A stretch of DNA of 64,000 nucleotides from Candidatus Nitrospira nitrosa (GCF_001458735.1 NZ_CZQA01000012.1:1-64000), one strand, 5' to 3'; counted from the stretch's first letter, positions 16,240 to 25,008 are shown. The notes: generated by a model not told the origin, from the letters alone. Numbers and translations are program-made.

Positions 16240-16995
16240 TCACCGCCAACTTTCCCCGCTCGTCCCGCCGCCGAAGCCGCCCCAGTTGCCACCGAATCCA
16301 CCTTGGCCGGTTCCCCAATACTCGCCCTGCTGAATCCGCCGATAGGGATGCCGCAGATCAGGACGGCTGAGCCACCAGAAGAACCCCACGATGGCGCCAG
16401 TGGTCCCAAGAGTAATCCAGATCCCAAGTCCTTTGATGCGGCGTCGTGACGGAGTTTCAAGCCTCACTTCTTGCGCCGGTGTCGCCAGAGCCACCGCAGT
16501 GCGATACAGCCCCTCACCGAAATGGCCCCGTTCGATCGCAGGCTGAAGATACTGACGACTCACTTCATGCCGAATTTCCGGAGTGACCGCCGGTAACATT
16601 TGGCGCCCCAAGGTCATCGCCGCCTGGCGCTCCTGCACCGCCACCAACACCATCAGCCCATGCTCCTGCTGTGTCGAGCCGATTTGCCACTTTGCGTACA
16701 GGGCATCCGCATATTCCTTCGCAGAGGGATACGGCTTAATGCTGGGCACCGTCACGATCACCATCTCGACGCCGCTCTTCTTTTCAAGGTCGGTGCAGAC
16801 GGATCGGATACGGTCTTTCCACTCCCGTTCAACGACTTGCGCGTGATCGCTGACGTAACCAATCGGGTCCGGAAGCGGTACCCGCTCTTTAGGCCGATCA
16901 TAGAGAGCGGCATGTGCGAGAGGTGCCATGAGTCCGATAAGCGGGCCCAACCAGACAATCCCAAACCACGTTTTTCTCGAGAGTGTCCCGGTCAC
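16240..16995 (-). CDS. TPM-domain membrane protein (YgcG-like)
   Basis: 251 residues from a GTG that overlaps the upstream stop. A signal or anchor helix at about 8-30 is followed by a TPM domain (about 42-175) with GYVSDHAQVV, VEMVIVTVPSIKPYPSAKEYA and HGLMVLVAVQERQAAMTLGR. A transmembrane helix near 190-210 (LGIWITLGTTGAIVGFFWW) and a Gly-rich tail (GGFGGNWGGFGGG) close the protein. TPM proteins face the periplasm or lumen; some have phosphatase activity. Their role in this family is unclear. Confidence 0.82.
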   Translation of the reverse strand: MTGTLSRKTWFGIVWLGPLIGLMAPLAHAALYDRPKERVPLPDPIGYVSDHAQVVEREWKDRIRSVCTDLEKKSGVEMVIVTVPSIKPYPSAKEYADALYAKWQIGSTQQEHGLMVLVAVQERQAAMTLGRQMLPAVTPEIRHEVSRQYLQPAIERGHFGEGLYRTAVALATPAQEVRLETPSRRRIKGLGIWITLGTTGAIVGFFWWLSRPDLRHPYRRIQQGEYWGTGQGGFGGNWGGFGGGTSGESWR

Positions 16996-17744
16996 GTGAT
17001 CCGTGCCTCTGCGGCTGTGACAAGTCTGGTCAGGCCATCAAGGTACCGATCCATGAGTCGCGGAGTTTCCTTCTGCCCTGGAGAAATTTCCCCACGCTTG
17101 AGGAGCAACGCATCACGAAGCCCCGTAAGGTCGATCGAAAGAGCAGCCTCAATGTCGTTGAGCAGCGGCTCTCCATGAGCAAGCACCGGTCGCCCAAGCA
17201 CCCGCTGCACGCCGCGCAGGGCCGGAAGGAGTGCGGTAAGCGAGAGTGCCAAGAGAATGGTGATGGCCTCTTCGGTGCTTCGGCCTTCCACCAAGCGCTG
17301 CCGGAGCCGAAGCAGATTTCCACGCAAGGCCTGAAGCACTTCAGCGGGCAAGTAACGAGCATCGATCTTGAGCCCCACGAAGGGATCTTGCCCCCACAGC
17401 AACCGCCGGCAATCATGGATGTCTTGGTACTCCAGCGGGAAGGCCATGGAGGCGGATTGAATATCGTCGACCGTTAGGAACAAGGGCACGACCACATGAT
17501 CCTTACTCCAACGCTTGTGCAGACTGTCATACTTTTTTAACGTGGCAAGGTCGTAGGACGACATGACCAAAACGAGATTGAAATTAGAGCGGCCAGGTAA
17601 AAACTCCCCTCGCACCGCGCTGCCGTAGAGGATGATGCCTTCCAGTTCAGATCCATAAACCTTGGTGACATCCTTCACATAGGTCCGCAAGAGCTTTTGC
17701 GTCTCTTCCGGCAATCCATCGATGGTCCAATCAACCGACTGCAT
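16992..17744 (-). CDS. degenerate nucleotidyltransferase-fold protein
   Basis: 250 residues. The N-terminal part has the polymerase-beta-like nucleotidyltransferase core: GIILYGSAVRGEFLPGR followed by SNFNLVLV. In active members that stretch is SDxDL, so both metal-binding aspartates are replaced by asparagines here. A helical C-terminal part (about 120-245) resembles a substrate or HEPN-like bundle. The fold is probably kept for binding rather than catalysis. The stop overlaps the TPM gene start by four bases and the start lies four bases after the FAD gene stop, so it is a middle gene of a tight operon. Confidence 0.72.
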   Translation of the reverse strand: MQSVDWTIDGLPEETQKLLRTYVKDVTKVYGSELEGIILYGSAVRGEFLPGRSNFNLVLVMSSYDLATLKKYDSLHKRWSKDHVVVPLFLTVDDIQSASMAFPLEYQDIHDCRRLLWGQDPFVGLKIDARYLPAEVLQALRGNLLRLRQRLVEGRSTEEAITILLALSLTALLPALRGVQRVLGRPVLAHGEPLLNDIEAALSIDLTGLRDALLLKRGEISPGQKETPRLMDRYLDGLTRLVTAAEARIT

Positions 17745-17748
17745 ATCC

Positions 17749-19020
17749 TTACCGGACGCCTCCCACCGCCATGTCGCGACCAGAAGGGTCTGGAAGAAAT
17801 CCCGCCGCCATCAGGCGGTCCAGCATGCCGAACGGAGGATCCTTACGAAGCCCCGCTGTCGTCGACAAGACTCGATAGCGGAGGCGCGCATTGCGATCCA
17901 AGGTGCTGAAGACCCGGTCCCGAAGAAAACCAATGAGAGGATTGGCCGTGTTCCAAAAGAGCACCTGCTCGTCTGCCAGTTTTTGCAGCATCGCAACGTG
18001 AGGTCGTCGTGATTCTTCATAACGCTTGAGCGTGGCGGCTGAATAGTCGTCCGTCGCGAGACATTCCGGTAACAGATCGGCCAGCGTCATGGCATCCACC
18101 ATGGCCTGCATGCGTCCCTGAGACGCGTGCGGATTCATGGCATGCGCGGCATCGCCGACTAGCACTGCCCCATCAGCGACCCAGGTCGGAGTACGAACCC
18201 GCCCAGTCGGTAAAAAGGCCGTCTGCTTCCAATCGATCAAGGTCCGGAATATCGGCTCACTCGATGGATCGATCGCGATCCACGCGTTCTGCAGACTGGA
18301 GAGGCCTTGCGCTTTGACCTGGTCATACGAACCGGTCTTGATCATGTAGAACGCATAGACCTTGTCTCCAGCGGCAGGAAACAACCCAAGAATCGTTCGC
18401 TTGCCGACAAAATACTTCGCTTCATCCATGGGAATCGCCGCATCCAACAGCGCAATCAAGTACCCTTGCGGATAGAGGTAGAGATCAGCCGGGATCTGCA
18501 ACGCCTCGCGAACTTTCGAGAAGGCTCCATCGGCCCCCACCACCACCTTCGCCTTGATCGTCCGCTCCTGGTCTCCCTGCTTGGCAGTCAAACCAACCAC
18601 ACGCCCGTTTTCGCGAAGCAATCCGGTAAAGGTCGCTCGATACCGTAAGGAGACCGAGGGTTCTCGCTCGACTGCATCCACAATGGCATGGTGCGCGACA
18701 TTCGGCAGCGTCACCACCGCCTGATTATACGGCGGCGGCAAGTCGCGATAGTCTATGGTGCAGAGCCGTTGACCACCTACTCGGCAGAAATGAAACTGAT
18801 GCACCGTCCGCGTAGAGGATACCGGCAGCTTGTTCAGCAGTCCCAACCGATCGAGGACTTGTTGCCCGTTCGGCTGAAGAATTTCTCCGCGCAATCCCAG
18901 CGGTGGTCCCGGCGCCTGTTCCAGAACAATCGTCTTGATCCCCTTCTGCGCCAGCGCAAGAGCCAGCACGGCTCCACCGCCCCCGGCTCCCACAACCGCA
19001 ATGTCGGTTTCTTCGACCAT
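17749..19020 (-). CDS. FAD-dependent oxidoreductase of the PHBH/UbiH type
   Basis: 423 residues. The Rossmann motif VVGAGGGGAVLALALAQKG near residue 9 binds ADP of FAD, the DG motif is VVGADGAFSKVR near residue 163, and the GD motif is VLVGDAAHAMNPHASQGR near residue 285. This is the class A flavoprotein monooxygenase or reductase layout used for ring hydroxylation or prenyl-chain reduction. The substrate cannot be assigned. No ubiquinone or menaquinone gene is nearby; the operon partners are a PLD nuclease and a nucleotidyltransferase-like protein. Confidence 0.85.
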   Translation of the reverse strand: MVEETDIAVVGAGGGGAVLALALAQKGIKTIVLEQAPGPPLGLRGEILQPNGQQVLDRLGLLNKLPVSSTRTVHQFHFCRVGGQRLCTIDYRDLPPPYNQAVVTLPNVAHHAIVDAVEREPSVSLRYRATFTGLLRENGRVVGLTAKQGDQERTIKAKVVVGADGAFSKVREALQIPADLYLYPQGYLIALLDAAIPMDEAKYFVGKRTILGLFPAAGDKVYAFYMIKTGSYDQVKAQGLSSLQNAWIAIDPSSEPIFRTLIDWKQTAFLPTGRVRTPTWVADGAVLVGDAAHAMNPHASQGRMQAMVDAMTLADLLPECLATDDYSAATLKRYEESRRPHVAMLQKLADEQVLFWNTANPLIGFLRDRVFSTLDRNARLRYRVLSTTAGLRKDPPFGMLDRLMAAGFLPDPSGRDMAVGGVR

Positions 19021-19069
19021 AGTTCCTCAACGATGCAGGTACGGAGCCACCTTACCGCCAACGTTCATG

Positions 19070-19633
19070 CTATTTCCACTCCCGGAATCGGTCCTGGTCT
19101 TTCCACAAAGAAAGAAACTTTTCCCGGGCCTTCACGGTGATGGCATGGTCTCTGATAATGTCCAGGCGTTCGTCGTTGTACTGATTGCCACTGGTCGTCT
19201 GATTCATCGACCCGCTCGTATTGACCTCATCATCGACCACGACCTGCTTCAGATGCATGAGGCTGTCGTGTTGATTGATCTTGATTGGGATCCCGGCCTC
19301 ACGCAACGCTGAGAGGGCCACTCGTTGCTTCGGATCGTTGAGACGTTCTCTGTCCGTCAAGATCCGAACGTCGACACCCCGTCTGGTGGCCTCGGCCAAT
19401 GCCTTCACCGAGAGCGGCGACGTGAACCCATAGCTCGCGACATAGATATAGTGTTTGGCACGATCATACTCTCGGACAAGATGTTCAAGTGGCCTATCCT
19501 CGGGGCCATACCAGACCTCTACTGTTGCGGCTGAAACCGTTCTCCCTGGCCCAAACAGAACTGCGGCCAGTAGCCCGACGGTGACCAACCGGCAGCACCA
19601 CGTGAATACAGGGAACGGTGACGGCCGGATCAT
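19070..19633 (-). CDS. secreted phospholipase D-superfamily nuclease
   Basis: 187 residues with a signal peptide (about 1-35). One HKD motif is present (HLKQVVVDD near residue 127, followed by SGSMNQT), as in Nuc-type endonucleases that dimerise to form the active site. The preceding ASYGFTSPLSVKAL block is typical. It would cleave phosphodiester bonds of nucleic acid in the periplasm or outside; a lipid substrate is less likely at this size. Its start overlaps the stop of the upstream small gene (ATGA), indicating coupling. Confidence 0.85.
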   Translation of the reverse strand: MIRPSPFPVFTWCCRLVTVGLLAAVLFGPGRTVSAATVEVWYGPEDRPLEHLVREYDRAKHYIYVASYGFTSPLSVKALAEATRRGVDVRILTDRERLNDPKQRVALSALREAGIPIKINQHDSLMHLKQVVVDDEVNTSGSMNQTTSGNQYNDERLDIIRDHAITVKAREKFLSLWKDQDRFREWK

Positions 19634-20007
19634 TCCATCTCAAAGAGATCGCGAAAGTGATCGTCTGCTGACTCCCAGGCCTGTGGGGCTTGAACCTGAA
19701 GCCACTGGCGAAGAAACTGTTTTTGGTCCGGCGTGAGCAATTGTTTGATCTGATGGGAGCGCCCTTGAAGCGGTTGCAAAAGACTGATGTGTTTCTTCAC
19801 ATCCAGCATCGCGGTTCGCACATAGAGGCTCGTATAGGCCGACGGCTGCTCCTCGGTCCCATCACCCTGAACCCACACAGAGAGGAACTTGTCCAGAACC
19901 AGGCCGGCGCTGTCCAGGGCTGGTTCCGTATCATGGAACAGCTCGTTCTCAGACTCGGCGAGCGGTGTTGACTCTGCGGCGCGAAATAGAAAATTTTTTT
20001 TCCACAT
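19630..20007 (-). CDS. 125-residue hypothetical protein
   Basis: Starts best at the ATG at 20007 (AGGA about ten bases upstream); the frame reaches 20058. The protein begins MWKKNFLFRAAES, is acidic and polar, and its second half (DVKKHISLLQPLQGRSHQIKQ then LTPDQKQFLRQWL) looks helical. No signal or membrane segment is clear. It is the first gene of a tight minus-strand run (PLD nuclease, FAD enzyme, nucleotidyltransferase-like, TPM). The IS481 element lies 177 bp upstream and may have altered its promoter. Confidence 0.6.
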   Translation of the reverse strand: MWKKNFLFRAAESTPLAESENELFHDTEPALDSAGLVLDKFLSVWVQGDGTEEQPSAYTSLYVRTAMLDVKKHISLLQPLQGRSHQIKQLLTPDQKQFLRQWLQVQAPQAWESADDHFRDLFEME

Positions 20008-20177
20008 CCCCGTATTCCTGCAAGCGGCATAGTGGCGATGAGGCGGATCTAAAGTCAAGCAATCTGCTCAGGATGATCGCTTGTTTCTCACTGGCCAAAG
20101 GGAGGAGATGGCTTCCTGCGTAGACGGATGAATCCTTTTGCTGGTTCCGGTCTCTCATCCGCGTGACGCAGCCCGCA

Positions 20178-21077
20178 CTATTCTCCGTAAATATCCGACA
20201 GTCCGTCAGGTCCTTCACGGCTTGGCGATAACGGCGGTCGCATCGGGGTGAATCCAAGATGCGGCCGATGATAGTGATACCGGTCCAGAAATGCACGCAC
20301 CTCGCCCTGGAGTGTGGGCAGTTCTTCTACTCGATAGGAGATCCACCCCAAGCATTCCTTGCGCAGGGTTCGATTGAAGCTCTCAATATACGCCTGCTCG
20401 TTCTTCTTATAGGGACGGGCGATGCGATGTCGTGTACAATACTGGAGCACCTGTTGGGCAAACACGCCTTTGAACTCTGAGCCCCCATCGGTCTGGATGA
20501 TCTGCACAGGCCCGGTAAAGCGGCGAGTCATGGCTGTGCGCAAAAACATGGCCCCATCCTCGCTTGTTAGTCCGGTCCGCAGAACGACATCCGCTTCCTT
20601 CGTATAGATGTCCACCCCGGTAAAGGCGAAGACCTCGCCAAAAACCACGGTATCCATCTGAATGACCGCGCGGGGAGCCGTGGCAATCGGCACAACGCCG
20701 CGTGGCTGATTGGTCCGGCCCCGAGGCCGTAAGACGTATCGTTCAGCCAAGATTTCATAGATCTTGGGAACAGAGAGATGGATATGCTGTTCATGAGCCA
20801 GAAAGTACTGAATCTTCTGCCCACAGCAGTCGTATTCACGGGCGCGAATCGCCCAGACAAGGCGTTTGACCGCTCCCGGGACCTGTCGTGCCGGACGTGG
20901 CCCCGTCTTGGCCGCAGCATAGCGATCCAGAAAGACAGAGAGTCCTTCGATTCGAACTGCCTTCAGCCAGAGTCCTATGGTTTCTCGATGGCGCTCAAGT
21001 TGGCCCGCGATCGCGGAAACGGAGAGCCCTTGAGTCGCCAGTTCCGCTGCAAGAATGATCCGAGTTCTTGTGTCCAT
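20178..21077 (-). CDS. IS481-family transposase
   Basis: 299 residues. The N-terminal half is helix-turn-helix DNA-binding (GLSVSAIAGQLERHRETIGLWL). The integrase core has catalytic Asp in QMDTVVFGEVFAFTGVDIY, Asp in IQTDGGSEF and Glu in NEQAYIESFNRT. It moves the surrounding element. The last codons run through the terminal inverted repeat (LSDIYG), and the final Glu codon and TAG stop (20178-20180) lie just beyond the 20-bp repeat. Either the element tip extends to the stop or the host supplies it. Confidence 0.93.
   Translation of the reverse strand: MDTRTRIILAAELATQGLSVSAIAGQLERHRETIGLWLKAVRIEGLSVFLDRYAAAKTGPRPARQVPGAVKRLVWAIRAREYDCCGQKIQYFLAHEQHIHLSVPKIYEILAERYVLRPRGRTNQPRGVVPIATAPRAVIQMDTVVFGEVFAFTGVDIYTKEADVVLRTGLTSEDGAMFLRTAMTRRFTGPVQIIQTDGGSEFKGVFAQQVLQYCTRHRIARPYKKNEQAYIESFNRTLRKECLGWISYRVEELPTLQGEVRAFLDRYHYHRPHLGFTPMRPPLSPSREGPDGLSDIYGE
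20185..20204. repeat. IS481 terminal inverted repeat (transposase 3' side)
   Basis: Exact reverse complement of 21094-21113. It encodes the near-final transposase residues. Confidence 0.9.
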
Positions 21078-21093
21078 GTCCAGAGTCTACTCT

Positions 21094-21113
21094 GGACTGT
21101 CGGATATTTACGG
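21094..21113. repeat. IS481 terminal inverted repeat (transposase 5' side)
   Basis: Exact reverse complement of 20185-20204, 16 bp upstream of the transposase start. Confidence 0.9.
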
Positions 21114-21196
21114 CAACAATGCGCAGCCTTGACAATCAGCGCCTGCCTTTGTTATTTTCGAAATTCTTTAATCTCTAAGCCAACTTGGGAGAATCC

Positions 21197-21397
21197 GTGC
21201 AGGTCAAAATCAATGGAAAGCCTGAAGAGGTCACGGGCGGAACCGTCCTCGATTTACTCAAGACCAAGAACATCGAACCGCAGATGGTCGCCGTTGAAGT
21301 GAACGACAAAGTGCTGGACCGTGACCATCTGGCCACGACCCACCTCAATGAAGGGGATCATGTTGAGTTCCTCTTCTACATGGGAGGCGGTCGGTGA
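21197..21397 (+). CDS. ThiS/MoaD-like sulfur carrier with extended C-terminus
   Basis: 66 residues from the GTG at 21197, five bases after GGGAG; a TTG at 21185 is in frame but lies on that site. The ubiquitin-like beta-grasp fold is clear (VQVKINGKPEEV, TVLDLLKTKNIEP, VAVEVNDKVL, HLNEGDHVEFLFYMGGG). Sulfur carriers normally end in Gly-Gly, which is adenylated and thiocarboxylated. This one ends GGGR, so the last Arg would have to be removed first, perhaps by the JAMM protease at 25999-26508. It overlaps the cysteine-synthase start by four bases (GTGA). Confidence 0.88.
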   Translation: MQVKINGKPEEVTGGTVLDLLKTKNIEPQMVAVEVNDKVLDRDHLATTHLNEGDHVEFLFYMGGGR

Positions 21398-22323
21398 GCA
21401 CGACCTTACACCACGATATCACCGAACTGATCGGCAAGACTCCGCTCGTGCGACTGAACCGTCTCTCGAAAGAGGGTTCCGCCACGATCTACGGGAAAGT
21501 CGAATTTTTTAATCCCGGGGGTAGCGTCAAGGACCGGATCTGCCTCAACATGATCAATGAGGCGGAGCGGCAAGGGAAACTCAAGCCTGGCGGAACCATC
21601 GTGGAACCGACCAGCGGGAACACGGGGATCGGACTGGCCCTTGTCGCAGCAGTGCGCGGGTACAAGTTGATCCTTGTCATGCCGGAAAGCATGAGCATGG
21701 AGCGGGCTAGCTTATTGTCGTCGTATGGCGCACAGCTTGTCCTAACACCGGCCTGGGAGGGTATGAAGGGATCTATCAAGGAAGCGGAAAGCATCTTGGC
21801 ACAAAATCCCTCGTACTTCATGCCGGATCAATTCTCGAACCCAGCCAACCCGGCGATGCATAAGATGACGACAGCTGTGGAGATTTGGGACGCACTCGGA
21901 GGAAAGATCGACGCCTTCGTCGCCGCAGTCGGCACCGGTGGGACTATTACCGGATGCGGAGAATTCTTGAAAGAAAAGAACCCACAGGTCAAAGTCATTG
22001 CCGTGGAACCGGCGACGTCACCAGTGTTGTCCGGCGGCGATCCAGGACCGCATAAGATTCAAGGGATCGGAGCCGGCTTTGTGCCCAAGGTCCTCAATCG
22101 AAAGATTCTCGACCGCGTGGTCACCGTCACGGATGACGAGGCCTATCAGACCGCCAAACAGCTCTCGAAGAAAGAAGGCCTGCTGGTGGGCATCTCGGCC
22201 GGGGCTAATGTATGCGCGGCACAGAAGATCGCCGAGGAACTGGGACCCGGGAAAAACGTCGTCACTATCCTCTGCGACACCGGCGAGCGATATATCAGTA
22301 TCGAAAAGTATTTTAATATATAA
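21394..22323 (+). CDS. cysK: cysteine synthase (PLP-dependent)
   Basis: 309 residues of fold-type II PLP enzyme. The PLP lysine is in PGGSVKDRICLNM near residue 45, the phosphate-binding loop is PTSGNTGIGLA, and the second Gly-rich loop is GTGGTITGCGEF. It replaces the acetyl or phosphate group of activated serine with sulfide to give cysteine. Translational coupling to a sulfur carrier and the presence of E1 and JAMM genes suggest a CysM-like enzyme that takes sulfur from a protein thiocarboxylate, as in the mycobacterial CysO-CysM-Mec pathway. Whether it is CysK- or CysM-like cannot be settled by eye. Confidence 0.9.
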   Translation: MSTTLHHDITELIGKTPLVRLNRLSKEGSATIYGKVEFFNPGGSVKDRICLNMINEAERQGKLKPGGTIVEPTSGNTGIGLALVAAVRGYKLILVMPESMSMERASLLSSYGAQLVLTPAWEGMKGSIKEAESILAQNPSYFMPDQFSNPANPAMHKMTTAVEIWDALGGKIDAFVAAVGTGGTITGCGEFLKEKNPQVKVIAVEPATSPVLSGGDPGPHKIQGIGAGFVPKVLNRKILDRVVTVTDDEAYQTAKQLSKKEGLLVGISAGANVCAAQKIAEELGPGKNVVTILCDTGERYISIEKYFNI

Positions 22324-22337
22324 GAACGCTGATTAAG

Positions 22338-23156
22338 ATGGAATTTACTGACGAGCAAATAAACCGTTACAGCCGGCACATTCTCCTGCCCGAGGTCGGG
22401 GGGAAGGGGCAGAAAAAGATTGCCAAGTCGCGCATTCTGCTCGTCGGTGCCGGAGGTCTGGGCTCACCGGCTGCGTTGTATTTGGCTGCCGCCGGCGTTG
22501 GGACGATCGGACTGATCGACAGCGATGTGGTGGATCTCACCAACCTGCAGCGTCAGGTGCTGCACTATACTCCCGACGTGGGACGTCCCAAGGTGCTCTC
22601 CGGTAAGGAAAAGATCCAGGCATTGAATCCTGATGTGTCCGTCTCAATGTACGAAGAGCGCCTCACCGCCGGGAACGCGATCAAAATCTTTACCGATTAT
22701 GACGTCGTCATCGACGGCGTGGATAATTTTCCGGCCAAATTTCTGATCAACGATGCCTGTTTTTTCGCGAACAAACCGCTCGTTCATGGCGGTATTCTCC
22801 GATTCGACGGACGTGTCACGACAATCATCCCGAAGAAGTCGGCCTGCTATCGCTGCGTGTTCAAAGCGCCTCCGCCGCCGGGCCTTGTCGCCTCCTGCCA
22901 GGAAGCCGGCGTGATTGGCGTCTTGGCCGGCATTATCGGAACGATCCAGGCCACGGAAGCCTTGAAACTGGTCCTTGGCATTGGACAGCCATTGACCGAC
23001 CGTATGCTGGACTTCGATGCCAAGAAAACACAGTTCCGAGAAATTAAAGTTCGCCGCAATCCGAATTGTGCTCTTTGCGGAGAACATCCGACGATTACCG
23101 AGCTGTTTGACGATGGGGATCCCTATGCGGGATGTGCCGTGCGTCCCTCTGCATAG
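22338..23156 (+). CDS. MoeB/ThiF-family E1-like activating enzyme, first copy
   Basis: 272 residues. The ATP-binding GAGGLGSPAALYLAAAGVG near residue 36, the conserved Arg in NLQRQVLHY and the Asp in DGVDNF define the adenylating core. Two zinc pairs follow, CYRC near residue 169 and CALC near residue 244. A conserved Cys lies in ASCQEAGV. It adenylates the C-terminal glycine of a sulfur carrier using ATP. It starts 14 bases after the cysteine-synthase stop and probably serves the carrier at 21197-21397. No rhodanese domain is attached. Confidence 0.9.
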   Translation: MEFTDEQINRYSRHILLPEVGGKGQKKIAKSRILLVGAGGLGSPAALYLAAAGVGTIGLIDSDVVDLTNLQRQVLHYTPDVGRPKVLSGKEKIQALNPDVSVSMYEERLTAGNAIKIFTDYDVVIDGVDNFPAKFLINDACFFANKPLVHGGILRFDGRVTTIIPKKSACYRCVFKAPPPPGLVASCQEAGVIGVLAGIIGTIQATEALKLVLGIGQPLTDRMLDFDAKKTQFREIKVRRNPNCALCGEHPTITELFDDGDPYAGCAVRPSA

Positions 23157-23178
23157 GATTTGAGAAGGTGGTACCACG

Positions 23179-24429
23179 ATGAGCAAGATGAAAGCGCTAG
23201 TGTGCCGCGAATGCGGGAAGGAATATCCGACCAAGGCGATCCACGTCTGTGAAATGTGCTTCGGTCCGCTGGAAGTGAAGTACAACTATGACGAGATCAA
23301 GCAGGCGATTTCGCGCAAGAAGATCGAGGATGGACCGGACAGCATGTGGCGCTACCTCGACCTGCTACCGGTAGAAGGCACCAACTTCGTGGGTCCGCAT
23401 GCGGGATTTACCCCATTGGTCCGCGCAAAAAACCTCGGTGCGTATCTCGGCATCGATGAACTCTACATTAAAAACGATACCGTCAATCATCCGACGCTCT
23501 CGTTCAAAGATCGGGTCGTTGCCGTGGCTCTCACCAGGGCGCGTGAGCTCGGCTTTGAAACCGTGGCCTGTGCCTCGACCGGTAACCTAGCCAACTCGGT
23601 GTCGGCCCACGCAGCCTCCGCGAATCTGCATTGCTATGTATTCATCCCAGGCGACCTGGAGGCAGCCAAGGTCCTCGGCAACCTCATCTATAAGCCGCAT
23701 GTCGTTGAAGTGGAAGGGAACTATGATGACGTCAACCGGCTGTGCAGTGAGATCGCGGGCGAACATGGCTGGGCCTTTGTAAATATCAACATCCGTCCCT
23801 ACTACGCCGAAGGCTCCAAGACCCTGGCCTTTGAGACAGTCGAACAATTGGGATGGAAGACACCAGATCAAGTCGTCATTCCCATGGCTTCAGGTTCATT
23901 GCTGACGAAAATCTGGAAGGGCCTGCATGAAATGAAGTATGTGGGGTTGATCGACGACGTACGCACCAAGATCAACGGCGCCCAGGCCGAAGGTTGTTCA
24001 CCGATCTCGACGGCTTTTAAGGCTGGTCGTGACTTCTTCAAGCCGGTCAAGCCGAAGACGATCGCCAAATCGCTCGCGATCGGCAATCCGGCGGATGGCT
24101 ACTACGCGCTCAAGGCTACGGCTGAGAGTAAAGGGGCCATGGACATGGTGACGGATGAAGAAGTCGTGGAAGGCATCCAGCTGTTGGCCCAGACCGAGGG
24201 CATCTTCGCAGAAACAGCCGGTGGGGTCACGATCGGCGTACTCAAGAAGCTGGTCAAGCAAGGGCTCATCAAGAAAAATGAGGTGACGGTCGCCTATATT
24301 ACGGGCAATGGGCTCAAGACGCAGGAAGCGGTGATTGATGCCGTTGGTCGGCCGACCCGTATTCAACCCAGTCTCGTCGCCTTTGAGAAAAACTTCAAAC
24401 TCGGGAAAAATGGTGGTGGTGAGTCATGA
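23179..24429 (+). CDS. thrC: threonine synthase-like PLP enzyme
   Basis: 416 residues. An N-terminal zinc ribbon (CREC near residue 9, CEMC near residue 27) precedes a PLP fold-type II domain with lysine in [12 protein letters not shown] near residue 110, the loop [13 protein letters not shown] and MASGSLL. The classical reaction converts O-phosphohomoserine to threonine. Its overlap with a sulfur carrier (ATGA) and its place among E1, NIL and JAMM genes raise the possibility that it makes homocysteine from O-phosphohomoserine and a thiocarboxylate, but that is inference. AAGGTGG precedes the ATG. Confidence 0.88.
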   Translation: MSKMKALVCRECGKEYPTKAIHVCEMCFGPLEVKYNYDEIKQAISRKKIEDGPDSMWRYLDLLPVEGTNFVGPHAGFTPLVRAKNLGAYLGIDELYIKNDTVNHPTLSFKDRVVAVALTRARELGFETVACASTGNLANSVSAHAASANLHCYVFIPGDLEAAKVLGNLIYKPHVVEVEGNYDDVNRLCSEIAGEHGWAFVNINIRPYYAEGSKTLAFETVEQLGWKTPDQVVIPMASGSLLTKIWKGLHEMKYVGLIDDVRTKINGAQAEGCSPISTAFKAGRDFFKPVKPKTIAKSLAIGNPADGYYALKATAESKGAMDMVTDEEVVEGIQLLAQTEGIFAETAGGVTIGVLKKLVKQGLIKKNEVTVAYITGNGLKTQEAVIDAVGRPTRIQPSLVAFEKNFKLGKNGGGES

Positions 24430-24698
24430 TTAAAGTCCGTATCCCAACTCCGCTGAGACCGTTGACCAAGAACCAGGGAGAGGTCGACGTCGCCGCCGGA
24501 TCGATCACTGATCTGGTCAATACGCTGGAAGCCTCCTATCCCGGCATTAAGTCCCGCCTCTGCGACGAGAGCGGTGAGCTGCGCCGATTCGTCAACATCT
24601 ACGTCAATGAAGAAGACATCCGTTTTCTCAAGGGCAAAGATACCGCTCTGAAAACCGGCGACGAAGTCTCGATCGTCCCGGCAATCGCGGGAGGGTAA
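24426..24698 (+). CDS. MoaD/ThiS-family sulfur carrier ending in Gly-Gly
   Basis: 90 residues, overlapping the thrC-like stop by four bases. The beta-grasp fold is visible: [44 protein letters not shown], and the closing [12 protein letters not shown]. It ends in a canonical Gly-Gly and needs no trimming, unlike the carrier at the front of the operon. Adenylation and thiocarboxylation by one of the two MoeB-like proteins would load sulfur. The [13 protein letters not shown] block is shared with the MoaD-like carriers of cysteine and homocysteine pathways. Confidence 0.9.
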   Translation: MIKVRIPTPLRPLTKNQGEVDVAAGSITDLVNTLEASYPGIKSRLCDESGELRRFVNIYVNEEDIRFLKGKDTALKTGDEVSIVPAIAGG

Positions 24699-24700
24699 TC

Positions 24701-24940
24701 ATGGCGCACTTGCGATTCCATATTCGCTTTCCTGAAGAGGGCATTCGACAGCCGATCATCTATCAGATTGGCCGTGAGTACAACGTCGTGACCGACGTCC
24801 GACGGGCCGATGTGCGCGACACGACAGGCTGGGCGGATGTCGAGTTTTCAGGTGACACCGCAGAGATCGAGCGCGCACTCGAAGGCCTGCGTAAAAAAGG
24901 CTGCAGCGTCGATCCGATTGAATTGAATGTCGTCGAATAA
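24701..24940 (+). CDS. NIL-domain protein
   Basis: 79 residues making one NIL domain (LRFHIRFPEEGIRQPIIYQIGREYNVVTDVRRADVR cut here in description; then GWADVEFSGD and IERALEGLRKKGCSVDPIE). NIL domains are ACT-like and occur on methionine ABC transporters and beside homocysteine-forming sulfurtransferases, where they are linked to sulfur amino acids. A lone NIL gene directly after a carrier (two bases) supports a methionine or homocysteine branch. It may bind an amino acid or a protein partner. Confidence 0.88.
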   Translation: MAHLRFHIRFPEEGIRQPIIYQIGREYNVVTDVRRADVRDTTGWADVEFSGDTAEIERALEGLRKKGCSVDPIELNVVE

Positions 24941-25008
24941 CAGATGGCAAAATGTGAGAAGCACGAAGTAAAAGATAACGTTCGGACGTCAATAGCACCT
25001 TTTACAAA

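Larger units (their letters stand above)
20185..21113 (-). mobile_element. IS481-family insertion sequence
   Basis: Perfect 20-bp inverted repeats at 20185-20204 and 21094-21113 (CCGTAAATATCCGACAGTCC and its reverse complement) bound a single transposase gene, giving about 930 bp. No obvious target duplication flanks the repeats. It sits 84 bp before the first sulfur-carrier gene and 177 bp before the start of the opposing operon, so it separates two divergently transcribed units. Confidence 0.88.

Noticed and set aside
20059-21130. Target-site duplication flanking the IS481 element
   Set aside because: The bases next to the two inverted repeats do not match in any convincing run.
21114-21196. 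TPP or other riboswitch ahead of the ThiS-like gene
   Set aside because: The 83 bp between the IS481 end and the gene are too short and lack the conserved riboswitch motifs.
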